Program-made: the position numbers and the translations under genes
Part shown: positions 15,838-23,726 of the stretch, piece by piece
How the letters are laid out: each line of letters begins with the position of its first letter
How positions within the stretch are numbered: the stretch's first letter is position 1
Source: Amycolatopsis azurea DSM 43854
Lineage (GTDB): Bacteria; Actinomycetota; Actinomycetes; Mycobacteriales; Pseudonocardiaceae
DNA: 64,000 bases
Assembly (NCBI RefSeq): GCF_001995215.1
Contig: NZ_MUXN01000016.1
Span: forward strand, 62,001 to 126,000
Direction: 5' to 3'
Notes under the pieces: model-generated
Database searches by the model: none
What the model saw: only the letters and a program-made list of their open reading frames with translations
What the model was told of the DNA's origin: nothing

Positions 15838-16482
15838 TCATCGGTGATCCGGCTCCGCGCCACGCCAGCGGGTCAGTTCGTTCGCCAGGTTCTCGCGCGC
15901 CTTGCTCTCCCAGCGTGCCCGCGCGATGTCGCTGCGGTACAGCCTCGGCTGGGCCAGCAGGTTCTCGAGCACGCTCGCGCGGCCCGCTCGCCAGTCCTCG
16001 TCGGAGTAGATCGAGTACTCCTCCCGGACGCCCTTCGCGTACTCCGTGTAGCTCTCCGGCGAAGAACCGAGGATCGCGAGGTCGGCGTCGAGCAAGGCGG
16101 TGGCGAGGAGGTCGTCGTCCGGGGCGGCGTGGTGGATCGTGCTGAGCACCAGGTCCTCCGCGCGGGTGATCTCGGCCGCCGGCACCCGGGCGTTGGTGAG
16201 TTCGTCGCGGGTCCAGGCCGCGCTCGCCTGCTCGTCCTCGCCGGGGCGGGCGTCGTAGACGACGTCGTGCGTCCAGGCGGCGATGGCGACGAGGGCCCGC
16301 TCGCGCGAGCTCAGGCCGAACGCGACGGCGAGGGCCCCGCTGTCGCGGGCGACGGCCGTGACGTGCCGCAGATCGTGATAGCGGCGGTGCGGCTGGGCGT
16401 AGCGGGTCTGGAGGTCGTCCCACGCGACGGCGGCGATCTGGTGATCGCCACCGAGCCTGGTGATCGCGGTCGGCCAGTCCAT
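15838..16482 (-). CDS. HD-superfamily metal-dependent phosphohydrolase
   Basis: A 214-residue all-helical HD protein. The metal ligands appear as YHDLRH, AAWTHDVVYD (the HD pair), IHHA and LDADLAILG, in the order expected for this predicted phosphohydrolase family. It lies between spo0M (1-base gap) and psuG (9-base gap), so it is almost certainly co-transcribed with pseudouridine degradation. It may act on a nucleotide intermediate, but that is inference from position. Confidence 0.83.
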   Translation of the reverse strand: MDWPTAITRLGGDHQIAAVAWDDLQTRYAQPHRRYHDLRHVTAVARDSGALAVAFGLSSRERALVAIAAWTHDVVYDARPGEDEQASAAWTRDELTNARVPAAEITRAEDLVLSTIHHAAPDDDLLATALLDADLAILGSSPESYTEYAKGVREEYSIYSDEDWRAGRASVLENLLAQPRLYRSDIARARWESKARENLANELTRWRGAEPDHR

Positions 16483-16483
16483 C

Positions 16484-17290
16484 TCAGTCGAAGATTCCGC
16501 GCGCTTTGGCCACCTCGTGCAGCCAGCCTTCGAGCTGCGGCTCCCACTTGACCCGGTCCAGCGCGGCGTGGTCGACCTTGAACAGGCCGAGGAACTCCTG
16601 CCCGCGCCCGCCGAACCCGCCGCTCTTGGACACCCGGACCCGTTTGGTCACCTCCAGCACGACCTGTGTCTCCGACGGAGAGGACAGGAACGTCACCGCC
16701 ACGGAGGTGAACGCGGGCGCGAACCGCGGCGAGGGGGTGAAGCGGATCTCCTGGAAGAACGGGAGCTGCTGCGTCGCGCCGTTGATCCGGCCGCGTTCCA
16801 GCACGGCCTCGCGGAAGACGAAGCCGATCCGGCTGAAGGCATCCAGAATCCGCTTCTGCGCGGGCAGCGGCTCGATCGCTGCGCCGTCGACGTCGACCGG
16901 GTCGGTGACGGAGTTCGCGATGTCGAGGCTGGTCTGAAGGCCTACGGCCATGCCGTTCAGCGGCTTGCCGAACACGCTCGAGATCGGCGTCTCCCAGGGC
17001 AGGGCGACCTCGAACGGGATCCGGACCTGCTGGCCCGGCCCGATCCGCTCGCTGCCCGCCAGCTGCTGGGTGCCGAACTCGAGGTCCTCGACGCCGGGTC
17101 GGCGCTCGTCCGGGAGGGTGACCCTGGCGAGCAGCTTCACCGAAAGGCCGTTGATCTCTTGATCGACTTCACCGCCGAGCAGCAGGACCTCACCGCGCAG
17201 GGGTCTGCCGGGGGAGACCGTGCGGTCGAGCAGCCGGGCGTCGATCTTCGCCCCGCCCGATCCGAATGTCGCGAGCACCTTCTGGAACAT
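16484..17290 (-). CDS. spo0M: Spo0M-family sporulation-control protein
   Basis: A 268-residue arrestin-like protein. The N-terminus FQKVLATFGSGGAKIDARL and the GEVLLLGGEVDQEINGLSVKLLAR strand region match the Spo0M family. In Bacillus this protein affects sporulation and cell division; in actinomycetes it is widespread and poorly characterised. ATG 17290 is divergent from the DUF3039 gene with 58 bases between. It heads the spo0M-HD-psuG-psuK run. Confidence 0.87.
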   Translation of the reverse strand: MFQKVLATFGSGGAKIDARLLDRTVSPGRPLRGEVLLLGGEVDQEINGLSVKLLARVTLPDERRPGVEDLEFGTQQLAGSERIGPGQQVRIPFEVALPWETPISSVFGKPLNGMAVGLQTSLDIANSVTDPVDVDGAAIEPLPAQKRILDAFSRIGFVFREAVLERGRINGATQQLPFFQEIRFTPSPRFAPAFTSVAVTFLSSPSETQVVLEVTKRVRVSKSGGFGGRGQEFLGLFKVDHAALDRVKWEPQLEGWLHEVAKARGIFD

Positions 17291-17348
17291 GGGCGAGATC
17301 CTGCCAGGTCGCCGGTGTGCGCAGGAGGATTTGGGGCATTATGGAGGG

Positions 17349-17591
17349 GTGAGTACACAGACCCTTCCGAAGCCGGATACCCGTCCCGAGGGCACCGACG
17401 GCACCGATGACGACGCGCCGAAGATGTTCCACTACGTGCGCAAGAACAAGATCGCCGAGAGCGCGGTCATGGGCACGCACGTGGTGGCGCTGTGCGGCGA
17501 GGTCTTCCCGGTGACGAAGTCGGCGAAGCCCGGTTCGCCGGTCTGCCCGGACTGCAAGAAGATCTACGACGGTCTCAAGCCGGGCGACTGA
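17349..17591 (+). CDS. DUF3039-family zinc-ribbon miniprotein
   Basis: An 80-residue protein. After a disordered acidic N-terminus the conserved part MFHYVRKNKIAESAV, GTHVVALCGEVF and CPDCKKIYDGL is unmistakable DUF3039, with a His and three Cys positioned to bind zinc. GTG 17349 is preceded by GGAGGGG, which decides the start against the longer frame. Function unknown; it is common next to spo0M-like genes in actinobacteria. Confidence 0.85.
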   Translation: MSTQTLPKPDTRPEGTDGTDDDAPKMFHYVRKNKIAESAVMGTHVVALCGEVFPVTKSAKPGSPVCPDCKKIYDGLKPGD

Positions 17592-17600
17592 GCCATGGCC

Positions 17601-17621
17601 GTCCGGTGTCCGAAACCGGAC
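17601..17621 (+). terminator. Hairpin 3' of the DUF3039 gene
   Basis: GTCCGGT (17601-17607) and ACCGGAC (17615-17621) form a perfect 7-bp stem with a 7-base loop. It is followed by the A/T-rich run AAAATCTGAAAATCCTT and lies 9 bases after the stop codon. Confidence 0.45.
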
Positions 17622-17714
17622 AAAATCTGAAAATCCTTCACATGGTGGCTGCCCGTCCCGGTATTCGCTGGTAATCAGTACCCGCCAGCGAAACCCCGCC
17701 GGGACGGAGCCTTC

Positions 17715-18551
17715 ATGCGTAGAACCGGGATCGTGCTCGCCATCGCCGCGTTGGTCGCGGTGTTCTCACCCGCCGCCGCCCAAGCCGTCACCGGCTGGAC
17801 CACGGTCGGTTCGGACAACGCCCGCCCGCTCGACGAGGGCCAGGGCCTGGCCACCATCGAGCGGCCGTCCGGGACCGTCTACCGCTATACCGGGATCACC
17901 ACCGTTCCCGTGGACCTCTCCTCGCAGGGCTGGGGCCACGTCGGCGACCCGGGCTCCGCCCAGGGCTGGTACGTCGAGCCGTACCAGCGTGACGACAGGG
18001 GAGAGAAGCTCTTCCGCGTCGAGTCGCCCGACGGGAAATGGGCGAACTACAAGCACGCGCTGGAGTCGTGGGAAGCGAACAACAACTCGTTCGCCGCAGT
18101 GACGCCCGACGCGCGCTGGATGGTGGCGGGCGAGTGGGGCACCATGGACCGGCTCCTCGTGCACCCGATGCCCGGCGTCGCGCACACGAACCCGTCGGCG
18201 AACCTGCCCTACTCGTCCGCGATCCGGCTCGACAAGCCGGTGCGGGACATCCAGGGCTGCGACTTCGTCACCGCGACGCGCCTGCTGTGCTCGTCCGACG
18301 ACCCCGAGGGCTCGCTCTTCGGGACGACCAAGCCGCTGCTGCAGGTGGATCTCTCCAGTGCGCTGTCCGGTTCGGACGTCACCGGGCGGGTGACCTCGCT
18401 GGGGCAACTCCCACTGAAGAGCACGTGCAGCGGGAACTTCGAGACCGAGGGCATCGACGTCGCCGCCGACGGGACCCTGCGGGTGGTCGTGCTGTCGCCT
18501 TCGTGGTGCGTGGCTTTCGACAGCAAGACCTGGCGGTTCCGGAAAGCGTAA
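17715..18551 (+). CDS. Secreted protein of unknown function
   Basis: A 278-residue protein with a clear Sec signal peptide (RRTG, hydrophobic core, SPAAAQA cleavage near residue 24). There is no lipobox and no other membrane segment, so it is exported and released. The mature part is rich in Trp/Gly/Asp with repeated strand-turn patterns (GKWANYKHALESW, VTPDARWMVAGEWGTMDRLL, TLRVVVLSPSWC), suggestive of a beta-propeller or lectin-like fold. It has three Cys. I recognise no named family. The ATG lacks an obvious ribosome-binding site. Confidence 0.7.
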   Translation: MRRTGIVLAIAALVAVFSPAAAQAVTGWTTVGSDNARPLDEGQGLATIERPSGTVYRYTGITTVPVDLSSQGWGHVGDPGSAQGWYVEPYQRDDRGEKLFRVESPDGKWANYKHALESWEANNNSFAAVTPDARWMVAGEWGTMDRLLVHPMPGVAHTNPSANLPYSSAIRLDKPVRDIQGCDFVTATRLLCSSDDPEGSLFGTTKPLLQVDLSSALSGSDVTGRVTSLGQLPLKSTCSGNFETEGIDVAADGTLRVVVLSPSWCVAFDSKTWRFRKA

Positions 18552-18565
18552 GACCCGTGCTCGGA

Positions 18566-18618
18566 GCCGTGACTCGCGTGTTTGAAGCCGTAACTCGCCC
18601 AAGCACGCGAGTCACGGC
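18566..18618. repeat. Inverted repeat with ACTCGCGTG words
   Basis: GCCGTGACTCGCGTG (18566-18580) pairs perfectly with 18604-18618 across a 23-base loop that itself contains the related word GCCGTAACTCGC. The left arm and loop resemble 58563-58591 in the second palindrome island. It directly follows the secreted protein and could end its transcript. Confidence 0.6.
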
Positions 18619-18688
18619 CCCAATCACGTGACCTGCGCCGGCGGACACGCGTCCGCCCTCGGATCCCCGGCGCGCGCCGGGGCGGGGT

Positions 18689-18963
18689 GGTCCGTGAGTG
18701 GAGATTCGGGTTGGGGCCAACCGTGTCTCAGGTACCTACGGCCGGACCGTTTCGCGTGACGGGAGGGACGACACTCGTGATCAGACGGACGACACTCGTG
18801 ATCGGCGGGACGGGACCCGGCTGTGCACAGGCGTCGTCCATCCAGCCACACGTGTCGTCCGTCTGATCACACGTGCCGTCCGACCAGTCACGCGAAACCA
18901 CCGGGTCGGTCCAGTGGTCGTGAGTGAAAAGTGTCGTTAGAACGACCCAAAACACTCACGACA
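18689..18963. repeat. Composite palindrome island A, ending in P3 copy 2
   Basis: The island runs from a half-copy of the P3 repeat (GGTCCGTGAGTGGAGATTC, 18689-18707) to a full 48-bp P3 copy (18916-18963). Between them is a long imperfect palindrome of about 160 bp (18744-18902). Its inner 35-base arms (18766-18800 and 18847-18881) differ mainly at GTGATC-flanking dinucleotides, and its outer arms share GTTTCGCGTGAC. No credible gene lies in the 18552-19065 gap. Confidence 0.65.
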
Positions 18964-19065
18964 CCCGCGCGCTTAGTCGACTGATTGCGGAGCGGCGAAA
19001 GGCGCGTCGGGCCCCCACCAGGCCCGGCGCGCCTTCCTCCCACCCCCCCAGGACTCACGAGACCC

Positions 19066-22000
19066 CTACGCGGTCGGCTCCGGAGTCAGCGTCTCGGAGG
19101 ACGGCGCTTCCGAAGGGGACCGGCGAGCGTCCTTCTTCGCGCGACGCTTCTCTTTCCGTGTCTCGACCGTCGTGTACAGCGTCGGCACCAGGATCAGCGT
19201 CAGCAGGGTCGAGCTGACCAGCCCGCCGATGACCACGATCGCCAGCGGCTGCCCGATGAACCCGCCCTGGCCGGTCAGCCCGAGCGCCATCGGGACCAGC
19301 GCGAAGATGGTCGCCGCCGCGGTCATCAGGATCGGCCGCAGCCGCCGCCTGCCGCCCTCGACGACGGCGTCCGCGACGCTCATCCCCGCGGCCCGGTACT
19401 GGTTGATCAGGTCGATCAGCACGATCGCGTTGGTCACCACGATGCCGACGAGCATCAGCATCCCGATCAGCGCGGGCAGGCCGAGCGCGGTCCCGGTGGC
19501 CAGCAGCAGCCCGATCGCGCCGGTCGCCGCGAACGGGATCGACACCAGCAGGATCAGCGGCTGGAGCAGGCTGCGGAACGTCGCCACCATGATCAGGTAC
19601 ACGATCGCGACCGCGGCCAGCAGCGCGAGGAACAGGTTCCCGAAGGCCTCCTGCTGGTCCTCGCTGACCCCGCCGAGCTTGTACGCCGCGCCGCCGGTGA
19701 AGGTCAGCCCGTCCAATTTGGACTGGATGGCCTTCGTGGTGGCGGCCAGGTCCGCGCCGGTGTTCTTGGCGGTGACCGTGGTGCTCAGCTCACCCGAGGT
19801 GCGGTGCACTGCGGCCGGGCCGTCCACAGTGGACACGTCCGCGACGGAGTCCAGCCGGACGACGCCGGTCGCGCCCGGGATCGGCAGCGCCTTGACCGCG
19901 TCGACCGACACCGGGGCCGAACCCGCCCGCAGCACGATGTCCGTGCGCTGACCGTCCACCGGCAGCTGGGTCACCGTGCGGCCGGCGATGGCCTGGTTCG
20001 CGATCTGGCCGATCGTGGTCGCCGAAAGCCCGCTCGCGGCGGCCTTGGCGGCGTCGACCTCGACCTGCACGCGCGGCGCGCCCTGCGCGAGGTCACTGGT
20101 CACCTCGGTCAGGTCCGACACCCCGGAGAGGGCCTGGCGGACCTGCTCGGCGGCCGGCTTCAGTGCTGCCTCGTTCGGTGCGGTGACGGTGATCGACACC
20201 TGGTCCGAGTTGAACCCGCCCGCTTCGGCGCCGATCTTGACCTCGCCGAGTTCTGGCTTGTCCAGCTTGCCCCGCAAGCGATCCGAGAGCGCGTCGAGGT
20301 CGGTGTCCTTGGCGACGGTGACCTGGATGTTGGTCGCCGTCCCGCCACCGCCGAAGAAGTTCCCGCCGCCGATGCTGACCTGGTAGGTCTCGACGGCCGG
20401 TTCGGCGGTGAGCGCCTGCTCCACCGCGCCGGCGGCCTTCTCCTTGGCCTCGGGGCTGGTGCCGGGCGGCAGCTTCTGCGAAAGGCTCAGCGTGGTCGAG
20501 CCGGACTGGTCGAGGAAGTTGGTGTTCAGCTGCGACGCCAGCCCGACCGTGCCGCCGAAGATGATCAGCGCCAGCAGGACCACGGCCACCCGGCGCCGGG
20601 TGGCGAACCGGATCACCGGCACGTACCCGCGCTGCAGCAGCCCGCGCCGCTCCTTGTCCTCGGCCGCCTGCCGGGTGAGCTCGGCCTCGTGCTCGTTCGC
20701 GGGGGTCTTCGGCGGCTTGAGGAACCAGTACGCCAGCACCGGCACGATCGTCAGCGAGACCAGCAGCGACGCCAGCAACGCCACGGTGACCGTGATCGCG
20801 AACGGGGAGAACAGCTCGCCGACGAACCCGCCCACGAAGGCGATCGGCAGGAACACCGCGACGGTGGTGAGGGTGGACGAGGTCACGGCTCCCGCCACCT
20901 CGCGCACGCCGTCGAGGACCGCGCGCTGCTTCTCCTCGCCGTACGCCAGATGTCGTTTGATGTTCTCCAGCACCACGATCGAGTCGTCGACCACCCGCCC
21001 GATGGCGATCGTGAGCGCGCCGAGGGTGAGCAGGTTCAGCGACAGATCGCCGGTCCACAACGCCAGCAGCGCCACGACCACCGAGAGCGGGATCGACACC
21101 GCCGTCACGAGCGTGGAGCGCAGCGACATCAGGAACAGCAGGATCACCACGACCGCGAACGCCAGCCCCAGCAGTCCTTCGGTGGTCAGGCCGCTGATCG
21201 CGTCCTTGACCGGGGTGCCCTGGTCGAACACGACGCTCATCTCGGCGCCGATCTTCTTCGACAGCTCGGGCAGCTTGTCCCGCACCGCTTCCGAGATCGC
21301 GACCGCGTTCCCGTTCTCCACCATGGTGATCGACAGGCCGAGGCTCGGTTTGCCGTTGGTGCGCGTGATCGACGTCGCCGGCGCGAACCCGGCCTGGACG
21401 TCCGCGACGTCACCGAGCTTCACGGGCTTGGGGGCCTGGGCCCCACGCGCCCCCGAGGTGGCCGACGGCGTCAGATAAAGGTTCTTGATCGTGTCCACTG
21501 TGGTCGGTCCGCCGCCGACCTGGACGGTGAGCGTCTTGTCGCCCTCGGTCAGCGTCCCGGCCGGGACCGCGGCACCGGCGGTCTGCAAGGTGGTGGCGAT
21601 CGACGACGGGTCGACGCCCGCGGCGGCCAGCTTCGCGTAGTCCAGCGCGATGGTGACCCGCGGCTGGCGCGCGCCGGTCACGTCGACGTCGCGGACGCCG
21701 TCGATCTTGCGCAGCTCCGGCGCGACCTCCCCGGTCAGCGCGGGCGCGAGCGCCTGCGGGTCGCCGGTGGTCCCGGCGGCGAGCAGCACGACCGGGAGGT
21801 CGTCGGTGGACCCCGCCGACACCGTCGGCTCGCTGTTCTGCGGCAGCCGCGCCTTGAGCCCGTCGACGACGCGCTGGATCTGCCCGACGGCCGCGTCGAT
21901 GTCCGTGCCGAACTCGAACTGGGCGGTGATCCGCGACAGCCCCTCGGCCGACGTCGAGTTCAGCTCTTCGAGACCCTTCAGGCCCTGAAGGCCGCCTTCG

Positions 22001-22203
22001 AGCGGCTCGGTGACCTGGCTGTCGACCGCGTCCGGTGACGCGCCCGCGTACGGCGTGATGATCTGCGCCTGCGGGAATTGCAGGGACGGGAACAGCTGCT
22101 GCTTCAGCTGCGGCAGGGCGAAGGCGCCGAAGCCGATCACCACCAGGGCGAGCAGCCCGATGAGACTTCGGTTGCGCAGGCTCAGTCTGGCCAGCGTGGA
22201 CAT
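19066..22203 (-). CDS. RND-superfamily efflux transporter (HAE1/SwrC-like)
   Basis: A 1045-residue resistance-nodulation-division permease: a hydrophobic N-terminal helix (about residues 11-32), two large extracytoplasmic loops and two groups of membrane helices. The proton-relay motif GRVVDDSIVVLENIKR in TM4 carries the paired Asp of AcrB-type pumps. The N-terminus MSTLARLSLRNRSLIGLLAL and LFPSLQFPQAQIITPY are typical of the Gram-positive SwrC/AcrB branch, exporters of amphiphiles or drugs. No membrane-fusion or outer-membrane partner is adjacent. The C-terminal 25 residues are polar. No regulator sits next to it. Confidence 0.88.
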   Translation of the reverse strand: MSTLARLSLRNRSLIGLLALVVIGFGAFALPQLKQQLFPSLQFPQAQIITPYAGASPDAVDSQVTEPLEGGLQGLKGLEELNSTSAEGLSRITAQFEFGTDIDAAVGQIQRVVDGLKARLPQNSEPTVSAGSTDDLPVVLLAAGTTGDPQALAPALTGEVAPELRKIDGVRDVDVTGARQPRVTIALDYAKLAAAGVDPSSIATTLQTAGAAVPAGTLTEGDKTLTVQVGGGPTTVDTIKNLYLTPSATSGARGAQAPKPVKLGDVADVQAGFAPATSITRTNGKPSLGLSITMVENGNAVAISEAVRDKLPELSKKIGAEMSVVFDQGTPVKDAISGLTTEGLLGLAFAVVVILLFLMSLRSTLVTAVSIPLSVVVALLALWTGDLSLNLLTLGALTIAIGRVVDDSIVVLENIKRHLAYGEEKQRAVLDGVREVAGAVTSSTLTTVAVFLPIAFVGGFVGELFSPFAITVTVALLASLLVSLTIVPVLAYWFLKPPKTPANEHEAELTRQAAEDKERRGLLQRGYVPVIRFATRRRVAVVLLALIIFGGTVGLASQLNTNFLDQSGSTTLSLSQKLPPGTSPEAKEKAAGAVEQALTAEPAVETYQVSIGGGNFFGGGGTATNIQVTVAKDTDLDALSDRLRGKLDKPELGEVKIGAEAGGFNSDQVSITVTAPNEAALKPAAEQVRQALSGVSDLTEVTSDLAQGAPRVQVEVDAAKAAASGLSATTIGQIANQAIAGRTVTQLPVDGQRTDIVLRAGSAPVSVDAVKALPIPGATGVVRLDSVADVSTVDGPAAVHRTSGELSTTVTAKNTGADLAATTKAIQSKLDGLTFTGGAAYKLGGVSEDQQEAFGNLFLALLAAVAIVYLIMVATFRSLLQPLILLVSIPFAATGAIGLLLATGTALGLPALIGMLMLVGIVVTNAIVLIDLINQYRAAGMSVADAVVEGGRRRLRPILMTAAATIFALVPMALGLTGQGGFIGQPLAIVVIGGLVSSTLLTLILVPTLYTTVETRKEKRRAKKDARRSPSEAPSSETLTPEPTA

Positions 22204-22325
22204 GACGGGATCCCCCAGAAAGACAACTCGGGAACGTGCGGATTACCGCGAGCTTTTCATGGCGGGGGGTGGGCTGGATTCACACCACGGGTGGAATCGG
22301 AGTACGACTTCGGGATGAGTTCCTC

Positions 22326-22356
22326 GACCGAACGGCGTCAACTTCGCCGTTCGGTC
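22326..22356. terminator. Hairpin spanning the stop codon of the BrkB-like gene
   Basis: Perfect 12-base arms GACCGAACGGCG (22326-22337) and CGCCGTTCGGTC (22345-22356) with a 7-base loop. The gene's stop codon (22338-22340) lies in the loop and one arm is the end of its coding sequence. No T-tract is visible. Confidence 0.45.
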
Positions 22357-23462
22357 ACCTGATCGGTCTCGCTCTGCGTTTCTTCGTTCACCGATTGTTC
22401 CGACGCGTGTTCCCCGTCACCATCGGGGGAATCGTCGTTCTGCCGGGGACGGCGAAGCGGGACCGTGGTCCGTTCCCACAGTTTGCGTCCCTCTTCGGCA
22501 CGGATTCGTTCCCCGGCGCGTTCCATTTCCAGCCGTCGCCATTTCCGGCGCTGGCGTTTCGTCGCCTTGGCGGGCCACAGTTCCTGGATCGCGCTGTTGA
22601 AGTAGGCACCGCCGACCACCGCGAGCCCGATGAAGAACATCAACAACAGGAACGCGATCGGCGCGGCGAGCGCGCCGTAGGTGTAGCCGGTCTTGGTGAT
22701 CCAGTTCAGGTAGATCCGCAGCCCGATGCTGGAGAGCAGGAACACGACCATGGCGAGCATCGCGCCCGGCAGCCCGCGGTGCCACGGCAGCCTGCGCGGC
22801 AGCGAGAGTTTGTAGAGCGTGGTGAGCGCCAGCACGATCATCACGGCCAGCACGGGGTAGTACAGCGTGCCGACCCAGAGCGACACCGTGTCGCGCCAGT
22901 CGGTCGGGAAGAACTGGGGGAGCAGGTCCGGCCCGATCGCGAGCAGCGGCAGCCCGACCACCAGGATGACCAGCCCGGCCAGGTACAGCAGCAGCGCGAA
23001 GATCCGCTGCCAGACGTCGTTGCGGACGCCGTACTGGTCGTGCGCCACGGTGATCGCGTCGACGAACGACGACATCGCCGACGAGCCCGCCCAGAGGGAG
23101 ATCAGGAAGCCGACGGAGACGATCTCGCCCTTGCCGACGAACAGGATGCTGTTGACCGTCGGCTCGATGATGTCGTGGACGGCGTTGTCGCTGAAGATCG
23201 TCTTGCTGAAGGTGATGATCCGGTCGTGGACCGCGGTCACGACCTCCTGGCCGAACCAGTCGCCGACGAAACCGAGGCAGCCGAGGAGACCCAGCAGCAG
23301 CGGCGGCAAGGACAGCGTCTGCCAGAACGCGGCTTCGGCGGCCTCAGAGAAGATGTTGCCTTCCCAGGCCTTGTTGAGCGTGCGGCTGAGCAGGCGCAAC
23401 GGACCTCTGCGGGCCTTCGCGACCTCGGCGGCCGCTTCGGGACGGCCGTTCTCCTCGCTCAT
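22338..23462 (-). CDS. YihY/BrkB-family membrane protein
   Basis: A 374-residue inner-membrane protein with about six helices and long charged cytoplasmic ends. The early segment EAAFWQTLSLPPLLLGLLG and the C-terminal YGALAAPIAFLLLMFFIGLAVVGGAYFN are diagnostic of the YihY/BrkB family, once thought to be RNase BN and now of uncertain function. The C-terminus is a highly charged tail of about 70 residues. I use ATG 23462, which follows GGAGGAG; the longer frame adds a basic stretch without support. It is tandem with the RND gene but separated by about 130 bases. Confidence 0.85.
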   Translation of the reverse strand: MSEENGRPEAAAEVAKARRGPLRLLSRTLNKAWEGNIFSEAAEAAFWQTLSLPPLLLGLLGCLGFVGDWFGQEVVTAVHDRIITFSKTIFSDNAVHDIIEPTVNSILFVGKGEIVSVGFLISLWAGSSAMSSFVDAITVAHDQYGVRNDVWQRIFALLLYLAGLVILVVGLPLLAIGPDLLPQFFPTDWRDTVSLWVGTLYYPVLAVMIVLALTTLYKLSLPRRLPWHRGLPGAMLAMVVFLLSSIGLRIYLNWITKTGYTYGALAAPIAFLLLMFFIGLAVVGGAYFNSAIQELWPAKATKRQRRKWRRLEMERAGERIRAEEGRKLWERTTVPLRRPRQNDDSPDGDGEHASEQSVNEETQSETDQVTERRS

Positions 23463-23726
23463 GCAGCTCCTCCGCCGGCGCCGAGCGCCCTTGACGGTGT
23501 CCAGCATGGTCCATGCTGCGGCATTCGGCTCGTCACCCCTGGATTTTCGGGTGAGTAACCCGACAACGGGGGTGGCGCTTCAGGCGTTCCACGGGCCCGG
23601 CAGGTAGGCTCCCCGGAGTGCCCTCACCTCAGGCGCCGGCGTCGCGGCCGGATACCCAAGTGGGGGTTTTCGCTTGTAGCAAGGCGATTGACCAGGGGTT
23701 TTCGGTGAAGGAGGTGGGGAACCGGC

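Noticed and set aside
15016..16551. 511-codon plus-strand frame across psuG and the HD gene
   Set aside because: Antisense shadow; the minus-strand genes carry clear PsuG and HD motifs and overlap properly.
18985..22038. 1017-codon plus-strand frame opposite the RND exporter
   Set aside because: Low-complexity Arg/Gln/His sequence typical of antisense frames; the minus strand encodes an intact RND protein.
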